A stretch of 64,000 nt of DNA from Balanoglossus misakiensis (Eukaryota; Hemichordata): contig CM082590.2 in the NCBI GenBank assembly GCA_040954595.2, forward strand, positions 7,192,001 to 7,256,000, given 5' to 3'. A program made the position numbers and the translations under genes. Positions 11,241 through 24,287 of this stretch are shown here, one piece after another. The notes under the pieces are model-generated. The model ran no database searches and was not told the DNA's origin. It saw nothing but the letters and a program-made list of their open reading frames with translations. Positions within the stretch are counted from its first letter, which is position 1. Each line of letters begins with the position of its first letter.

Positions 11241-14200
11241 TTTACCACAAGTACATTATCATTGGGGCAGGCCCAGCTGGCCTCCAGATGGGGTACTTCA
11301 TGGAGAAAGATGACGTAGACTATCTGATTTTAGAAGGATCAGATAAACCAGGGAATTTCTTCACCACGCAGCCGCGGCATCGCACCCTGATTTCAATCAA
11401 CAAGATCCACAACCCATTCCCGGAGAAAGAGTTCAACATGCGCCACGACTGGAACTCGCTTCTCTCCGACGACGATGCCTTGCGGTTCACCAAATACACG
11501 AAGGATCTCTTCCCCCGTGCAGAGGTCCTGGTGGAGTATCTGAGAGACTTCGCTGACAAGAACAAGCTGAGGATAACCTTCAAGACGTGGATCGAGAACG
11601 TGGACAAGGTCTGTATCACCCCAATATATTACATATAGGGTTAACTAATAACGTTTTTTTCATGTAGAATTAACGTTCATTTCATGTAGAATTCAAGTTT
11701 ATAACATGTAGGGTTAACGTTTATTATATATGCAGTTAGCTGATAACGTTTATTACATGTAGAATTAAAGTTTATTACATATTGGGTTAGTGTTACATAT
11801 TGGGTTAAGTGTTATTACATATTGGGTTAGTGTTACATATTGGGTTAAGGTGTTATTACATATTGGGTTAGTGTTACATATTGGGTTAAGTGTTATTACA
11901 TATTGGGTTAGTGTTACATATTGGGTTAAGTGTTATTACATATTGGGTTAGTATTTCATATAGGGTTAAGTGTCATTACATATTGGGTTAGTGATACATA
12001 TTGGGTTAAGGTGTTATTACATATTGGGTTAGTGTTATACATATTGGGTTAAGTGTTATTACATATTGGGTTAGTATTACATATAGGGTTAATTATTACA
12101 TATTGGGGTGATACAAAGGTCAAGTGCGCGGAGTCTGGAGAAGACAGGTTTAGACTGCGAAGCAGAGACGGGAATGTCTACGAGTGCGGCGTGTTGCTGG
12201 TTGCCACCGGAGCGAGGAAGGATATCGTCCCGGAGATTCCGGGCATCGAGTTGGCAGACACCTACTCCGAGCACAGCACTGACGTGAATGACTACACTGG
12301 GAAGTTTGTCGCCATATTTGGACGAGGAAACAGCGCCTTCGAAGTCGCCAACCACCTGTCTGCCGATGCTGCGGTCATTCACATATTTGGACAAGAGGCA
12401 CCTAAGTTTGCCTGGGACACTCACTTCGTCGGTAAGTGTCGCCAAGCCAAGCTCATTCCAATCTGAATAGACTATATTCCGCACTACTATACGAGACCGT
12501 ATTGCTTGGCTAGCAACCTGTTGCCCTGGTAGTTAACCAAGTCTCGCGACATCTCGCAATGATCTGAAATACATATACTGAGACAGTATTGCTTGTTTGC
12601 AATCTCATCATTTCTGGAAGTGTTAAAACCACCATTTGCATTTTGATACAACCAGCCTTTCTTATCATTTAAGGGAATTGGTCATACTTATTCCAAACAG
12701 GCATTGGTAAACATTGGTGATGGAATCATATTCGTTGTCGACAGAAGAAATAAGATGTAGGCCTACCATTTTCCCTGATATAGTATCTGTATCATTGTAC
12801 CCACATATGTATACCGTATGTCTATCCACCATTCTTTTCCATAGGTGATCTACGAGCTGTCAACAACAACGTCCTTGACATGTACCAACTGAAGAGTCTT
12901 AACTCCTACACACATTTTGATCCACGAGCTCTGAGGAAGCTGGAAAATGGGAAAATCGAGATCGACATCCAAACCCCTGGTTTGCACTGGGATCCTCCCG
13001 TCATGATCAATACAGCATTTGACTTCGATAAAGTGATCTGCTGTACCGGTTTCAGCTACGTAGATCCTGACATTTTCAGCGATAATTGTAAACCTGGTAA
13101 GTTGTCATGACAAAATACTGTACTTAAAGGCTTATTAACAAGGTGCCAGTTTTTGCAAAGTTTAAAGGTATACGGTCACCTCTAATTTACATGTCTCAAC
13201 TATAAAGCTTTTTCGGCTGCACTTTGTTGTCTGGATGTCACACTATGTGTTTTCCATGTGCTTTACTTGTGTTTCGGAGGCTCTACACATAATTTCTATG
13301 GAGGGCCTGACACCTAGAGCCTGAGAAACTTAGCACACCATGCGGGCGAGTTCACACGACACACACATCAGAATGTAGAGATCTTTGGCAACGGCGTATA
13401 TGGCTGTGTCAGCATGCTTTTGCACTTACCCTAACCCTAACCCAAGATATAACCGGAACTTTTCGGTAGGTTATTGTCCAGGGGGTAACCGTGACGTCAT
13501 GTCTTGTTAACAACAGGCGATGGTGAACACAAATATGATGAGCTCTCAGGTCAACCCTGTTACACACTGCAAGACATACATGTTCTTTCACCATCTACAG
13601 TTTTAGTTTGAAAATTGTAGTGCCATAAATAAATGGTAAACACCGATTATTCATTTTGACGAGTTTTTCACCCTCGTGTCTACAAGTTGGATGGAAGTTG
13701 TGTGTGGTTGAACGTTGATTCACTATATATACACATGTAGAATAATATAAACGGTGTCTTGTATCAAATATAATTAATGGAAAAAGGGCAGCGAGAGAGA
13801 GACTTTGTCCCTTTGAGGAAATCTTATCGTCTGACTATACTGTCCACAGCCACCAAGAAAGACGGCAAGTACCCGGATCTGAAGAACAATTGGGAGACAG
13901 AGAATGTAGCAGACATGTTCTACATGGGGACAGCGATGCAGGCAGTGGACAGAAAAGCTGCTTCCGGTTTCATCCATGGCTTCAGATACAACATCCGGAC
14001 GCTGTACCACTTATTGAAGGAACGGTACCACGACATTCCCTACCCATCTACGGAGCTGGAAAGAGATGCCATGACGATGAGCGAGTTCGTCGTCAGTAAG
14101 TATTAAGCTTGTAGAATATCCTTGTAGAATTACATAAATAGTGTCTTGTATCAAACAGAATTAATGGAAAAAGGGCAGCGAGAGAGAGACTTTGTCCCTT

Positions 14201-15200
14201 TAATGCACAGCAAGCGATGACAGTATGTAAATGTACATGGTATGTCATTGCAAATATAATCATATTCTCATTGGCAGATATTTTGTATTTTTAATACCAA
14301 CTCACACAAAATGCATAGCGAGTGTCTGTACACATACATAACTGCATATACAGAATCCTGCATATCATATGTCTTGTCTCACAACAGGTGCGTGTCAAAG
14401 TATATTCAAGTATGTAAATGTTTCACTCGCATCTTATCAACAGAGAGAGTATCGATTACAGACAGTTTGTATCAGATGTACGGCTTCCTGTGTGACGTAC
14501 TCATTGTACCGGAAGCAGGCGACCGGAAGCCGGTCTATTTCAAGGATCTCCCCGTGGATTATGTTTTCAGCAAGGAGTACTTCACTAATCAGAAGCACAT
14601 GTTTACAATCATTCTCAACTACACGTTTGAGAGGTAATGTCGGTGTGGTCGTCACTTTCCTCGATCCCCTGTTATCTCATCATTTCCTTAGTTGCCTTAA
14701 AGGGGGGCGGACGTTCCTTTTGCGCATGTGCGACGTTTCTATGTGAAAGTCTTCAACAGTGCTGTTGTCACAAGCTTAGATTCGTTTATAATGAGGTCGT
14801 GGTTCTCTTTATCTGTCACTGGTTGGAAGGTTCAAAGCCCTTTCAATTGAATTAATTGAACTAATGAAGCTTAATTTTATTCCTTCTAATGCGTGTTTTG
14901 TATCTGTTCCATCTTGTAGGCATGGACGTTTTGGTGCAATAGCAACAAGGTTCGGCACCATTCCGAACTTGGAACGAACCGACTGCCAAGCATTTCTGCG
15001 CCCGATTGTTTCCTATTACAACAAGGGAAAATATGTCGGTGAAGAAACCTGCAACGAGTCACTCATCCTTCGCTACGACATCAGAAACTTCAAAGGGATC
15101 AATGAAAGGTTAAACTTCAACAGGATTGCAAACTTCTTCAATAAATATGTAAGATTTCAAAGTCCATGCTACCAAACATGGCTAATATCATGTATGTATA

Positions 15201-15236
<36 letters not shown>

Positions 15237-15300
15237 TGTATGTATGTATGTATGTATGTATGTATGTATGTATGTATGTATGTATGTATGTATGTATGTA

Positions 15301-15335
<35 letters not shown>

Positions 15336-15370
15336 ATGTATGTATGTATGTATGTATGTATGTATCTATG

Positions 15371-15415
<45 letters not shown>

Positions 15416-15638
15416 GCATTTTTACCTACTTTTATCATGTTTATTACATGCATTTCAGACCGATGTTTCTCCTGGTGTCCATTATGATGTTCATATATGT
15501 GTTAGCGAAGAAGCCTACAAGAAGACGTTCGTGCCTCTCACAGAAGATCAGAAGAAGAGATTACCTTCAGAGTACTATGAGATGCCTGACTGCAAGACAG
15601 CTATCATGCATCTGACAAAAGATGGCGCTGAGAAGTGA
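11241..15638 (+). CDS. FOXRED2-like FAD-dependent oxidoreductase (5' exon not found)
   Basis: Flavoprotein related to vertebrate FOXRED2, an endoplasmic-reticulum oxidoreductase linked to ER-associated degradation. Seven exons join in phase: 11241-11608, 12119-12431, 12845-13096, 13850-14095, 14444-14633, 14920-15148, 15459-15638. Exon 1 starts with YHKYIIIGAGPAGLQ, the GxGxxG FAD site, followed by PRHRTLISINK and MRHDWNSLLS, which are characteristic of FOXRED2. Exon 2 has LLVATG and a second Rossmann motif, IFGRGNSAFE, for NAD(P)H. Exon 3 has ICCTGFSY. Exon 4 has AASGFIHGFRYNIRTLYHLL. The predicted part is about 592 residues and ends DGAEK, without the KDEL-type retention signal expected for an ER lumen protein; a signal-peptide exon should lie upstream. 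A poly(A) signal AATAAA is at 15724-15729. Introns hold MITE and minisatellite insertions very close to splice sites. Confidence 0.85.
11610..12112. repeat. ~40-bp minisatellite filling FOXRED2 intron 1
   Basis: The intron between 11608 and 12119 consists almost entirely of repeats of ATTACATATTGGGTTAGTG and GTTACATATTGGGTTAAGTG. It starts within a few bases of the donor and runs up to the acceptor. Each half-unit carries GGGTTA. Confidence 0.9.
13631..13815. mobile_element. MITE family A copy, left-truncated
   Basis: Right-hand part of family A (tail GAGAGAGACTTTGTCCCTTT), in FOXRED2 intron 3. The end lies about 34 bp before the acceptor of exon 4. Confidence 0.8.
14126..14203. mobile_element. 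MITE family A end fragment
   Basis: A second short piece of family A (GTGTCTTGTATCAAAC through CTTTGTCCCTTTAA) in the next FOXRED2 intron, 30 bp after the exon 4 donor. Confidence 0.75.
15200..15416. repeat. (TATG)n/(TATC)n microsatellite in FOXRED2 intron 6
   Basis: Over 200 bp of TATG repeats with a TGTG interruption and a TATC tail. It generates long spurious reading frames of alternating Met/Tyr/Val/Cys. Confidence 0.97.
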
Positions 15639-16333
15639 AGAGTTCGCAATTGAGGGCGGGCGTTTCCGGCTGTGTCAAAAGATCTCACTAAGAATCGTGT
15701 GGTGCATCGCTATTTTCTACCAAAATAAATAATCAGTGATTGAATGATTTACTCTGTATATCCAGGGCATATTTCAAACTTTAGTTTAAACTGAAAAGTA
15801 AAGAAATTCAAAATTTCAACACGAACCTAAGTTTAGTGTTTTTTGAATGTTTAAACTGTAAACGTGAACGTAAGCTAATACGTCATTTAGTGACGTCAAC
15901 TTCAAATGTCGTCACGATATCCAACATTTTCTTGAAAAATGGGTTTGTGATTGTACGAACCTCTGAATCTTATTTCACAAAGGTCTAGGCGTACCCCTGG
16001 ACTACCTACCTACCGTAAATTTCCGGCACCATATTTTATTAACATATACATTGCCTGCTAGAATATTAGGGCGCAAATTATTAAAGATCCGTGCTTTGTT
16101 TTGTATATAGGGTTAATAAATGGCTGATAGTAGTCAGTAGGTACATCTCGATGTTTTTTGACGCAAGAACAACGTACAGCATCATTAATTCGTGTGATAA
16201 CGTATTTTTCAGTGATTGTAAATATTTTAATCGAAATTGTAGTATTTTTTACGAAAACCAATAAATACACTAAATATCCTGTCATATCACGTGCTACTAT
16301 ACTGCACTGTAACGAGATCTCGTAGATTTAAAA

Positions 16334-16468
16334 ATGGCGGCCAAGTTTGAATCCCCGATAGAAATATCGTCGATTTATAGCAGGAAGAATACTTTGGAGC
16401 AAGATTCAAGTGTCGGACGTTGTACTTTCTTGGATGGGATCAGGGGATGGACTTATTTTACAAGAGGT
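16334..16468 (+). CDS. Orphan first-exon candidate starting MAAKFESPIE
   Basis: AAAATGGCGGCC at the start resembles a YY1-type core promoter/start motif. The frame reads about 45 codons to a good donor, AGAG followed by GTAAGG at about 16469. It includes CTFLDGIRGW, reminiscent of the first conserved segment of acyltransferase-3 proteins, but the match is too short to assign. No second exon on the plus strand was found before the convergent SLC30A gene, so any partner exons must lie beyond it or this is a relic. Confidence 0.3.
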
Positions 16469-17688
16469 AAGGTTCAAACTCCATCGTTAGCTGATTCAAA
16501 TCGCATCAGAATGTTGAGTGTGAGTGTAGGTATATACTATAGGGGGGGGGGGGGCACTCGGCCAGTGAAGTACACAGCGCCATCATACGACTGAAGCAAC
16601 GTCGATACAACGAAAAGAAGTTATTGTCCTCTGTAAATGTTATCAAACCCATATTTGGGATACACGAAATATAAAGGCGAGAATTTAGCTGTAAATGATA
16701 AAATGCTAAGTAAGCATTTTTCCATAAATTTTCTCTGGGCAAAACCTTTCATGAATTTTATCTCAAATTGGAACTTCTATTTACTTCTTTTGACTGAGTT
16801 ATGTGTAAAAGTTGACAATGAATTGAAGTTGTTGTTTTTTCAGTCAGTCTCATGTAACGATATATATTCTAGCTTATGATATGTACTATGCACATATACT
16901 GTTGGTGGGAACATTGATGGTCCATACATGAAACTCATTGCTCTCAAAACAAACATAATCTCACAACACTGTCTCTTGTGCAAACAATGCATATTTATTT
17001 GACCTGTGACCTCATAGGCAAATTTTGTATTTTGCATAACATGTACAACACAGTCATTTCTCTAGAACTGATCATCACATCATTTGCATGCACTAATTTA
17101 TTCATACCCCAAAAACTACAAAATTAACAACCATTGATTTAAATTGCACTCATTTTAAAAAGGTTTTTTTTACAATTTGTAAATTTATTTCATTTATTTC
17201 ATTACCCAGGCAATACTTATATGGACTGTTATTCACATTAGTATTTTGCAATTTGAAAGGCAACAGTGAAAAAAAATACCCCCCCCCCCCCCAGTGGCAA
17301 ATGGTTTGACTGATCCCTACACATGTAACATAGGGTTTAAACCTTAATTTCATTTCTTTTTCCATTGCAATTTTCCATTTACACTGGTTTACACAATATT
17401 AGGAAACGACTTCCAATTTAGCATGTATGATACAACAGAAAAATATCAATAACTACTCAAATGAAACAAAAGTCAAACAATATCAACAGAAAACAACTCT
17501 GTCTCCTGAAACAATATGGCTGCCATGGTTGCTCAGCAACCATCACAACACAGAAATGACATCAATGTAAATACAAACACAGTTTATAGCCAACATTTAC
17601 AAATACTGAGTCAACCCACAAACTATCAAGGTTGCACTACAGCTGTGATATGAAACAAAAGGTCAACATAACAGTTTGCAACATTCTA

Positions 17689-17977
17689 ATTCTTCAATAT
17701 CAAATGACGTCAGACGCGCTCAGGCAGCAGTTACATTGGCATTCAAATTTCCAGATGACGGGCAACTTCAGCAACGTGGTGCAGACAAAGACTGTGCAGA
17801 CGAAACTCCATGGGGCTGATGAGGCACCATACCTGATACATGTTACGTGTCTGGCAGTTCGTAAAAACATACTCCGGAAAAACTTTTACTGGATGCCGAA
17901 ATATTGCTTGTCCGTCACCTGGAAATGACAACGCTGTGAGTCACATGGCCAGATCACGTGATTGATAGTCAAGAATA
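17689..17977. mobile_element. MITE family D copy
   Basis: An ~290-bp element with imperfect terminal inverted repeats (ATTCTTnnnTATCAA at each end). Related copies are at 38493-38794, about 40255-40442 and about 52443-52730. It contains TGACGTCA-like and CACGTGAT motifs near its ends. Confidence 0.7.
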
Positions 17978-19065
17978 CAAAAACTGTAACTAATGGTGAA
18001 ATTATAGCAACAAAATATATGAAATATTCCAACAATGTGACAAATACAACACAAATGTGTCAAACCCATGTCAGTTTGACACAAGGTAGCAGAAATAGAA
18101 CAAAAAATATATGAACTAAACAAGTACGTACATGTACCTTGAAACTCGTAATCCTTTATGGCTGACAAGCTGATAAAAATTTAACAAGGCTACTACACAA
18201 CACATTGTCACCAGAAATTTATTTCTGATAATTTTTTTACATGTTACTTTTCAAATACTGGCAACATGTGGACGATCAAGGTGTTATTAAATTTGGAAGA
18301 CCTGAAAAATTTCAGAAAGTTTACCTTGCACTGATTTTAAAAATGTACTTTTGGAGATGAATTTGGTCAGCCTTGTACACTATCAGAATTTGAATTGTTA
18401 TACTTCATTAGTTATGACGGTAAATGGTTTCTCAATTTCTTTGGTGAAGACCAATGTTTAAAATTTCATTTTGATTCATGATTACCTATAAATAAATTTG
18501 ACATCTGTACATCACAATTTCTCAGCCAGTTTGTCTTTCTCTATGAAACAGAGAACCCCGTTCAGCCTTTGTGCACACGCAGACTTTCACCTGTGGTGCA
18601 AATATCAGATTCTACTTGTATGTCCTCTGTAATACGTTCTCAAGTTCATGTACATGTGTGTTCCCTAACAGAGAACAATTACATTTCTCCCTGTAAGGTT
18701 TGACTTGCAAAACTATTCTGATTACACTAGATATAAAGTATCCATTCAGTTGCTACTAAGACAGAAACATTTGATTGAAAATCTATCCAACCTGTACATA
18801 CTGGTTTCTTGATAAGATTTGTGTCAGTGAGGACAGATTTCAGCACATTTGTCACTACGAAAAACACATAGATCAGGAATTATATCCTGAAAATCATACA
18901 CTAATAGTTTGCATACCAATAATTTGAATCAGTATGGCCTTAATCCATACGTGAAAGTCTCTTCAAAATTACAAAAAAAATCATGTAAATAATGTCACAT
19001 TTGCTGTGGAGACTGTAAAGTTATTAATCAATCATCTGTTGACCACTTTCATGGGAGATCATCCA

Positions 19066-19240
19066 TTAACCCTTTCACCACATGGTTCAGTCCAAACCCC
19101 ATTGTTTGCAATGGTAAGGTTGGACCTCTAAAGAGGGAACTGGGGGTGGAAGGGTTACCCTTTCAACACCATGGTTCAGTCCAAACCCATTGTTTGCTAT
19201 GGTAAGGTTGGATCACTAAAGAGTTAAACGGGGGTGATGG
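19066..19240. mobile_element. MITE family C, tandem dimer
   Basis: Two ~85-bp copies sharing an end, each with TTAACCCTTTCACCAC-like and GGGGGTGAAAGGGTTA-like termini. Other copies are at 20907, 21904, 56205 and 59535. Confidence 0.75.
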
Positions 19241-19350
19241 TCCCTCCAGCTCCTGGTGTCCAGCACACTGGAGTTAGTCACAACAGGAAGACCTTTCCTA
19301 ATCATCTCCCATTCCCACTATTCCGGGATATTGGACACTTTTCCATGGAT

Positions 19351-22300
19351 TCAGTTTGACGGTCCCTGGCATGTTGGGCAGTCGGCCATGACGGCAGGCT
19401 GGAAGTTTTCCACTTGTATTGTCGTGTGGTATATTCCGTACTTATGCCGCATCTTCCTGGTTGCTAGCCGCAGAATCTTCTGGTTGTCGACGCTGGGATC
19501 TTAGAGAAATAAACAAAAAAATCTTTCTTTATTCTCTCTGATAAAAAAAATCACTGAGTACTGCCTCAGTTTGTCAGTCTATATGTTATTGCATCTGTCT
19601 CAGTTATATCTCCACGTTTCAGAGTAAAAAATTAGCAATCTTTTCCAGTCTTTCAATTTCTCCTCTCTTTGTGTGTGTCTCTCGCTCCCTCTCACCTCAT
19701 CCCCCTTTCACTATCCCCTTCCTGCCTAATGCTCTGACCCTCTTATAACCTATCCCCCCGACAAACACACAGAAATACCCACCGCCAGTTCTGTCCCACC
19801 CTCCCTAGCTCTGTATGTGTGAGTCAACCCCCTCTGACCCATCATCTCCCCCTACACACACACACACAAATACCCACCTCCAGTTAAAGTTCTGTCCCTC
19901 CCTCTTTCTGTATCTCTGTCTCAACCCCCTCTGACCCATCATCTCCCCCGACACCCACAAATATCTCCCTCTCTCTCCCTCCCCTTTATTTCCCCACTAT
20001 CCCCCTTTCCATCTAACACTCTAACCTACCCCAAAACAAACCCATACCACCCCTTACACTCACCTATAGCTAGATGAACAGCCATTGCTGGTTTATGTGT
20101 CGTCAGCGACCATAGATGTAAACTATGAGCCATCTGTACACCTGGGATGGACACCAAATCTTCTTTCAAAGTATTATAATCTATATCCTTAGGAGCTCCT
20201 GAAATAGCAATGAAAATTCAGTATTACAACCACATTATTTGCAATGATGTACAGTGTACTACAAAGTAACAATGCATTGTTTGTAATGATGTACAGTGTA
20301 CTACAAAGTAACAACCATTGTTTGCAATAATGTACAATGCAATACAAAGTAACAACATTGTTTGCAATGATGTACAATGTAATACAAAGTAACAACCACA
20401 CTGTTTGCAATGATATACAGTGTGATACAAAGTAACAATCACATTGTTTGCAATGATGATGTACAGTGTACTACAAAGTAACAATGCATTGTTTGTAATG
20501 ATGTACAATGTAATACAAAGTAACAACCACAGTGTTGGCAATGATGTGCAATGTAATACAAAATAACTACATTGTTTGTAATGATGTACAGTGTGATACA
20601 AAGTAACAACCAAATTATTTGCAATGATGTACACTGTAGCAATAACACATGACCTACTTTGACTGTGTCATATAGAACCCATACCCACAGCCTACGACAG
20701 GATTGATACCCAACCTTTAAATTTAAGTATTTAAAAAATTCAGTAGAATTGATCAACTCACCTTCCATAAGTACATGCATGGCATCTTTTAAAATACTCA
20801 GTGTTGTAAAAAGCACCAGAATAGAAAACAAAAACGTACAGATTGGATCCACTATTTTAGCCTCAGGCTGTAATAAAAAAAAAAAAATACGTATTAACAT
20901 AAATTTACCCTTTTACCACTATGGTCCAGTCCAAATCCATTGTTTTCTATGGTAAGGTTGGACCTCTAAAGAGGGAACTGGGGGTGAAAGGGTTAATGAT
21001 GAAAGTGCCATAAAGAGCTTGACTTTGCATTCAAATCGGTAGCCGAATCTGAATAAACAAATATAATAAAAAAGGCTGATTATGACCATGCTATTATGAT
21101 CTGTACAGGTACGTACCTTATATTTAATTATATAAGCTGCTATAAGGACACCTATACTCTGTATAAGATCTCCCAGAACGTGAATAAACGCCGCCCGAAC
21201 GTTTATATTTGTCTTCTCTGGTAGTCGCTGGGGCTCCGCTGATTGGCCACTGCAACTGTCAATCATTCGTGTATCGCTTGGGTTTATGGAGTTGGCGCTT
21301 GTGAATGACGGCTCTATGTCGATGTGACTGATTGAGACGGGGTGGGAGGTCTGTCCACCGTTGTGTTGGGTGCGGTTGTGCGATTCGGGATGGTTTGACT
21401 GGTGGCTATGACTATGAGAACTTCCAAGTCCATGGCTGTGATTGTGCCCTGTCTGGTGTAGAACTAAACCAAGTCTACAATGCAAGAGGAAGAAAATGTA
21501 TATAAGACTCAAAAATATGAAGGGGACTCTTGTCGGAACATTAAAGGGACAAAGTCTCTCTCTCGCTGCCTTTTTTCCATTAATTAGGTTTGATACAAGC
21601 CACCGTTTATATTATGCTACTTGTGGATATATAGTGGCTCAACGTTCAACCACACACAACTTCCATCCCACTTGTAGACACGATAGTGAAAAACTCACCA
21701 AAATGAATAATCGGTGTTTACCATTTATTCTTTTTGGGCGAGTTTTTACTCTCATATCCTACAAACGGGATGGAAGTTGTGTGGGGTTGAACACTCATTC
21801 ACTACATATACGCATGTACATTGACATAAACGGTGTCTTGTATCAAACATAATTAATGGAAAAAGGGCAGCGAGAGAGAGACTTTGTCCCTTTAATGACC
21901 CTTTAACCCTTTCACCACCATGGTTTGGCCCAAACCCGTTGTTTTCTATGGTAAAGTTGGACCTCTAAAGAGGCAAGTGGGTGTGAAAGGGTTAAGTAAA
22001 ATTCAACCACACTAATCATGGGTCCAATACTCACATTAAATTCAATGCAACACCACAGGCTGCTGTAATAAGCATGACATCAGCATTAATTTCATAAGAC
22101 TGGTCCAGGCATCTCTCCACTGCCAGATACACCAGCACACCAGTTAGAATCCAGATTATGAGCACACTGACTACAGCACCGATAACCTCTGGCAAAAAAG
22201 TAAACAAACAAACATTTATAATAGAAATATTTAGAAATGGAAATATTAAGAGCATATACATTCAATACATTCATAGCTGGCATATATGTACACACACAAA

Positions 22301-23564
22301 TACATACATACATACATACATACACACATATTACAGAAATACATAAGAAACAATTTCAAATATTTCAATATTTCAATAGCTTAAGTGATTTGTTTTACAG
22401 TATTTAATTGGTTTCTTAAAATCGACACTGTTCGAAACATGTTCTTTAATCCTCAAAAAATAGAATAATTATTAGGGCTTTATAATAGAAAACCTAAAAT
22501 CCTGGTGTCATGTGTGTCAGCAGGCCAGAGTAAAAATAATCTCTGTTATGCCGAAGGGGGAGGTTACATATTAATTATTCTATTTGGACCAAACCATTTT
22601 GTGAAAGTGTTTAATGTTCAGAGTGACACCATTTTCACAACTTGGGACATGAGCTTACCTGCTCTGTAAAAACCGAAGGACATTTTCCTCGTGGCCGGTC
22701 GCTTAGCAACCCAAAGGGCAAAGAGACTGATGAGGAAACTGGCGAAGTCGCTGAGAAGATGGGCAGCGTCCGTCATTATAGCCAGACTGTTAGCAATGTA
22801 TCCACCTGTGCATAAAAACAAGAAAAACAGAAATAATTCTATGTATTTTAACTAAAACCTCCACCCACTCCAGAAATAAAATGGTTCTTCCCTACCGGAT
22901 GTGTTGGTTACTTCCGGTCACCAGCGATCTGTGTCGTTTTCGGGTTTCCAAATGCACATTGCGATACTGAACACCATCGAAACTGTGCATGTTCGAAATC
23001 GCGTCAAGATCTTGGTAAATAAACGCTTAAAAACTCAGGCAAGGTGACCTTGAACCCCAAAACATGGCAGTCTACTGCGCACAAATGTTTGTAACAATCG
23101 CCTGTTCATTTCTACGGCCACCAACTTGTCAAGTCTCAACTTGAGTCAATTACTGCGCAGAGAAATCCAATCGCACACTCACCTACGATTTCAGCCACCA
23201 TGAAAACCAGGACTAAACAACAAGCGCAGATCAGCTGATTGCGAGCTTTGTCTGACATGCTCGGCGCCTGTCCGGTGTGGCAATGGTGGTCCTTCGCTCG
23301 CAGTAAATTGACCAGCGTGTCGTCGCTGTCCGACGGGCAGATCAGCGGCGCGTCGTCGTCGTCCCCGTCGCTGATCTCCTCGTCCCCGTCGTCCCTCAGC
23401 TGCAGTCGCGGGGAGTCCCGGCGGCTCATGTTGCCCCGTGAGATCGTGAACACCGGCGGATCGTCGTCGTCGTCGTCGTTCAGCAGGGCCCCGTAGTGGT
23501 TGCCGCGAAAATCTCCCAGCTCGCTTCTTACAACAAACAACTCCTGAGCGTTCGCGTTCGCCAT
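19351..23564 (-). CDS. SLC30A (ZnT2/3/8-type) zinc transporter
   Basis: Proton-coupled Zn2+ antiporter moving zinc out of the cytosol into vesicles or out of the cell. Seven exons on the minus strand: 23564-23183, 22805-22659, 22188-22035, 21474-21117, 20867-20762, 20198-20064, 19499-19351. The joined frame is 1,431 nt, a 476-residue protein with no internal stop. The N-terminal ~100 residues are acidic (DDDDDD, SDGDDDD). TM1 is LICACCLVLVFMVAEIVG. TM2 has MTDAAHLLSD with His143 and Asp147; TM5 has AAFIHVLGD with His326 and Asp330. Together these form the HDHD zinc site. The loop between TM4 and TM5 is His-rich (HNHSHG, SHSHSH). The C-terminal domain has VQMAHSLHLWSLT and ends CPTCQGPSN. An in-frame upstream ATG at 23651 would add 29 residues; MANANAQ at 23564 was preferred because its context is better and the extension is basic and unconserved-looking. 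Confidence 0.92.
20220..20640. repeat. ~42-bp minisatellite in SLC30A intron 5
   Basis: About ten units built on GTACAGTGTACTACAAAGTA and ATTGTTTGCAATGAT (starts at 20243, 20285 and 20326). Translation in any frame gives repetitive spurious peptides. Confidence 0.88.
20907..20997. mobile_element. MITE family C copy
   Basis: Monomer in SLC30A intron 4 with the recognisable core CCATTGTTTTCTATGGTAAG and right end GGGGGTGAAAGGGTTAA. Confidence 0.75.
21541..21895. mobile_element. Full-length MITE family A (TTAA-flanked)
   Basis: A 347-bp near-palindrome between two TTAA sites: TTAA-AGGGACAAAGTCTCTCTC at the left and GAGAGAGACTTTGTCCCT-TTAA at the right. It lies in SLC30A intron 3, and is the reference copy for fragments at 13631, 14126, 25505, 26934, 34960, 38924, 40881 and 42930. 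Confidence 0.85.
21903..21994. mobile_element. MITE family C copy (TTAA ends)
   Basis: Short element with TTAACCCTTTCACC and GGTGTGAAAGGGTTAA termini, only 8 bp from a family A copy. Confidence 0.78.
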
Positions 23565-24287
23565 AATAATGAGCGCGCGCGCGTGTCGTGTGCAAAGTTC
23601 TGACACACTTTTCCGCTCTGAGTGTGAAAAAAAAATCCCCCTGACCCCCAATCAGGACGAAAGGAAAAGTTGAAGGTCGCCAAACAACGATTGTCTCATC
23701 GAAATCCCGAAATGAGTTATAATAAGAGCCCGATCATGTTTCAGGGACTCTGGTCAGAAATTCTCGTCTGTTGCCGCCCCTGATTTTGTCTTGGCAGCTG
23801 TGTCCATATGCTTCGGCCTACCTCATACCATACCACAGTACGGTGCTCAAGACAACTGCAGTAAATTCAGCGCACTGGGCTGCAGGCCGGCCGGGCAGTT
23901 CGCTTGGCTGGTACCTGAACAAACAGCTACTTCCCCTGTTAAAATTAAGCGCAATACCCGTTGACTGACAACTAACTTTCCAGGCGGTCAGCTGCTTCTC
24001 CTGTAATGGGTACTAGAGTTAGTATGTCCCATATCTGCCCTGTGCATCGGTCTGTAAACATTAGAATTGACGCAAGTTTACTGTTTGGTCGCGATAAGCG
24101 CCTAGCAGTAGCGATATAGATCTTTGTTTGATTAAATTTAGGAGCAGTAAATTCCTGAAAACTTGAGATGAAATCGTAAAACGCCCCCTACAGTAGTGGA
24201 TCAAAATTATAGACGTAAGAAATGCATTATACTTAGCAACTGGGCCTAGTCGGTTTCAAGGCTAGACGCGCGTTCGTTATGTCGGTT

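Larger units (their letters stand above)
15639..19350. other. Intergenic between FOXRED2 and SLC30A 3' ends
   Basis: Contains the FOXRED2 poly(A) signal, an orphan exon candidate at 16334-16468, a G-run near 16541, a C-run near 17281, a family D MITE at 17689-17977 and family C MITEs at 19066-19240. The rest is AT-rich with no recognised gene. Confidence 0.6.

Noticed and set aside
11690-12112. Interstitial telomere repeat
   Set aside because: GGGTTA occurs once per 20-bp half-unit, not as a tandem hexamer.
12089-12484. Antisense 131-codon frame over FOXRED2 exon 2
   Set aside because: The sense strand carries the conserved Rossmann motif and correct splice sites.
14864-15638. Long Met/Tyr/Val/Cys frames
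   Set aside because: Translations of the TATG microsatellite fused by chance to flanking FOXRED2 exons; splice sites at 15149 and 15458 remove it.
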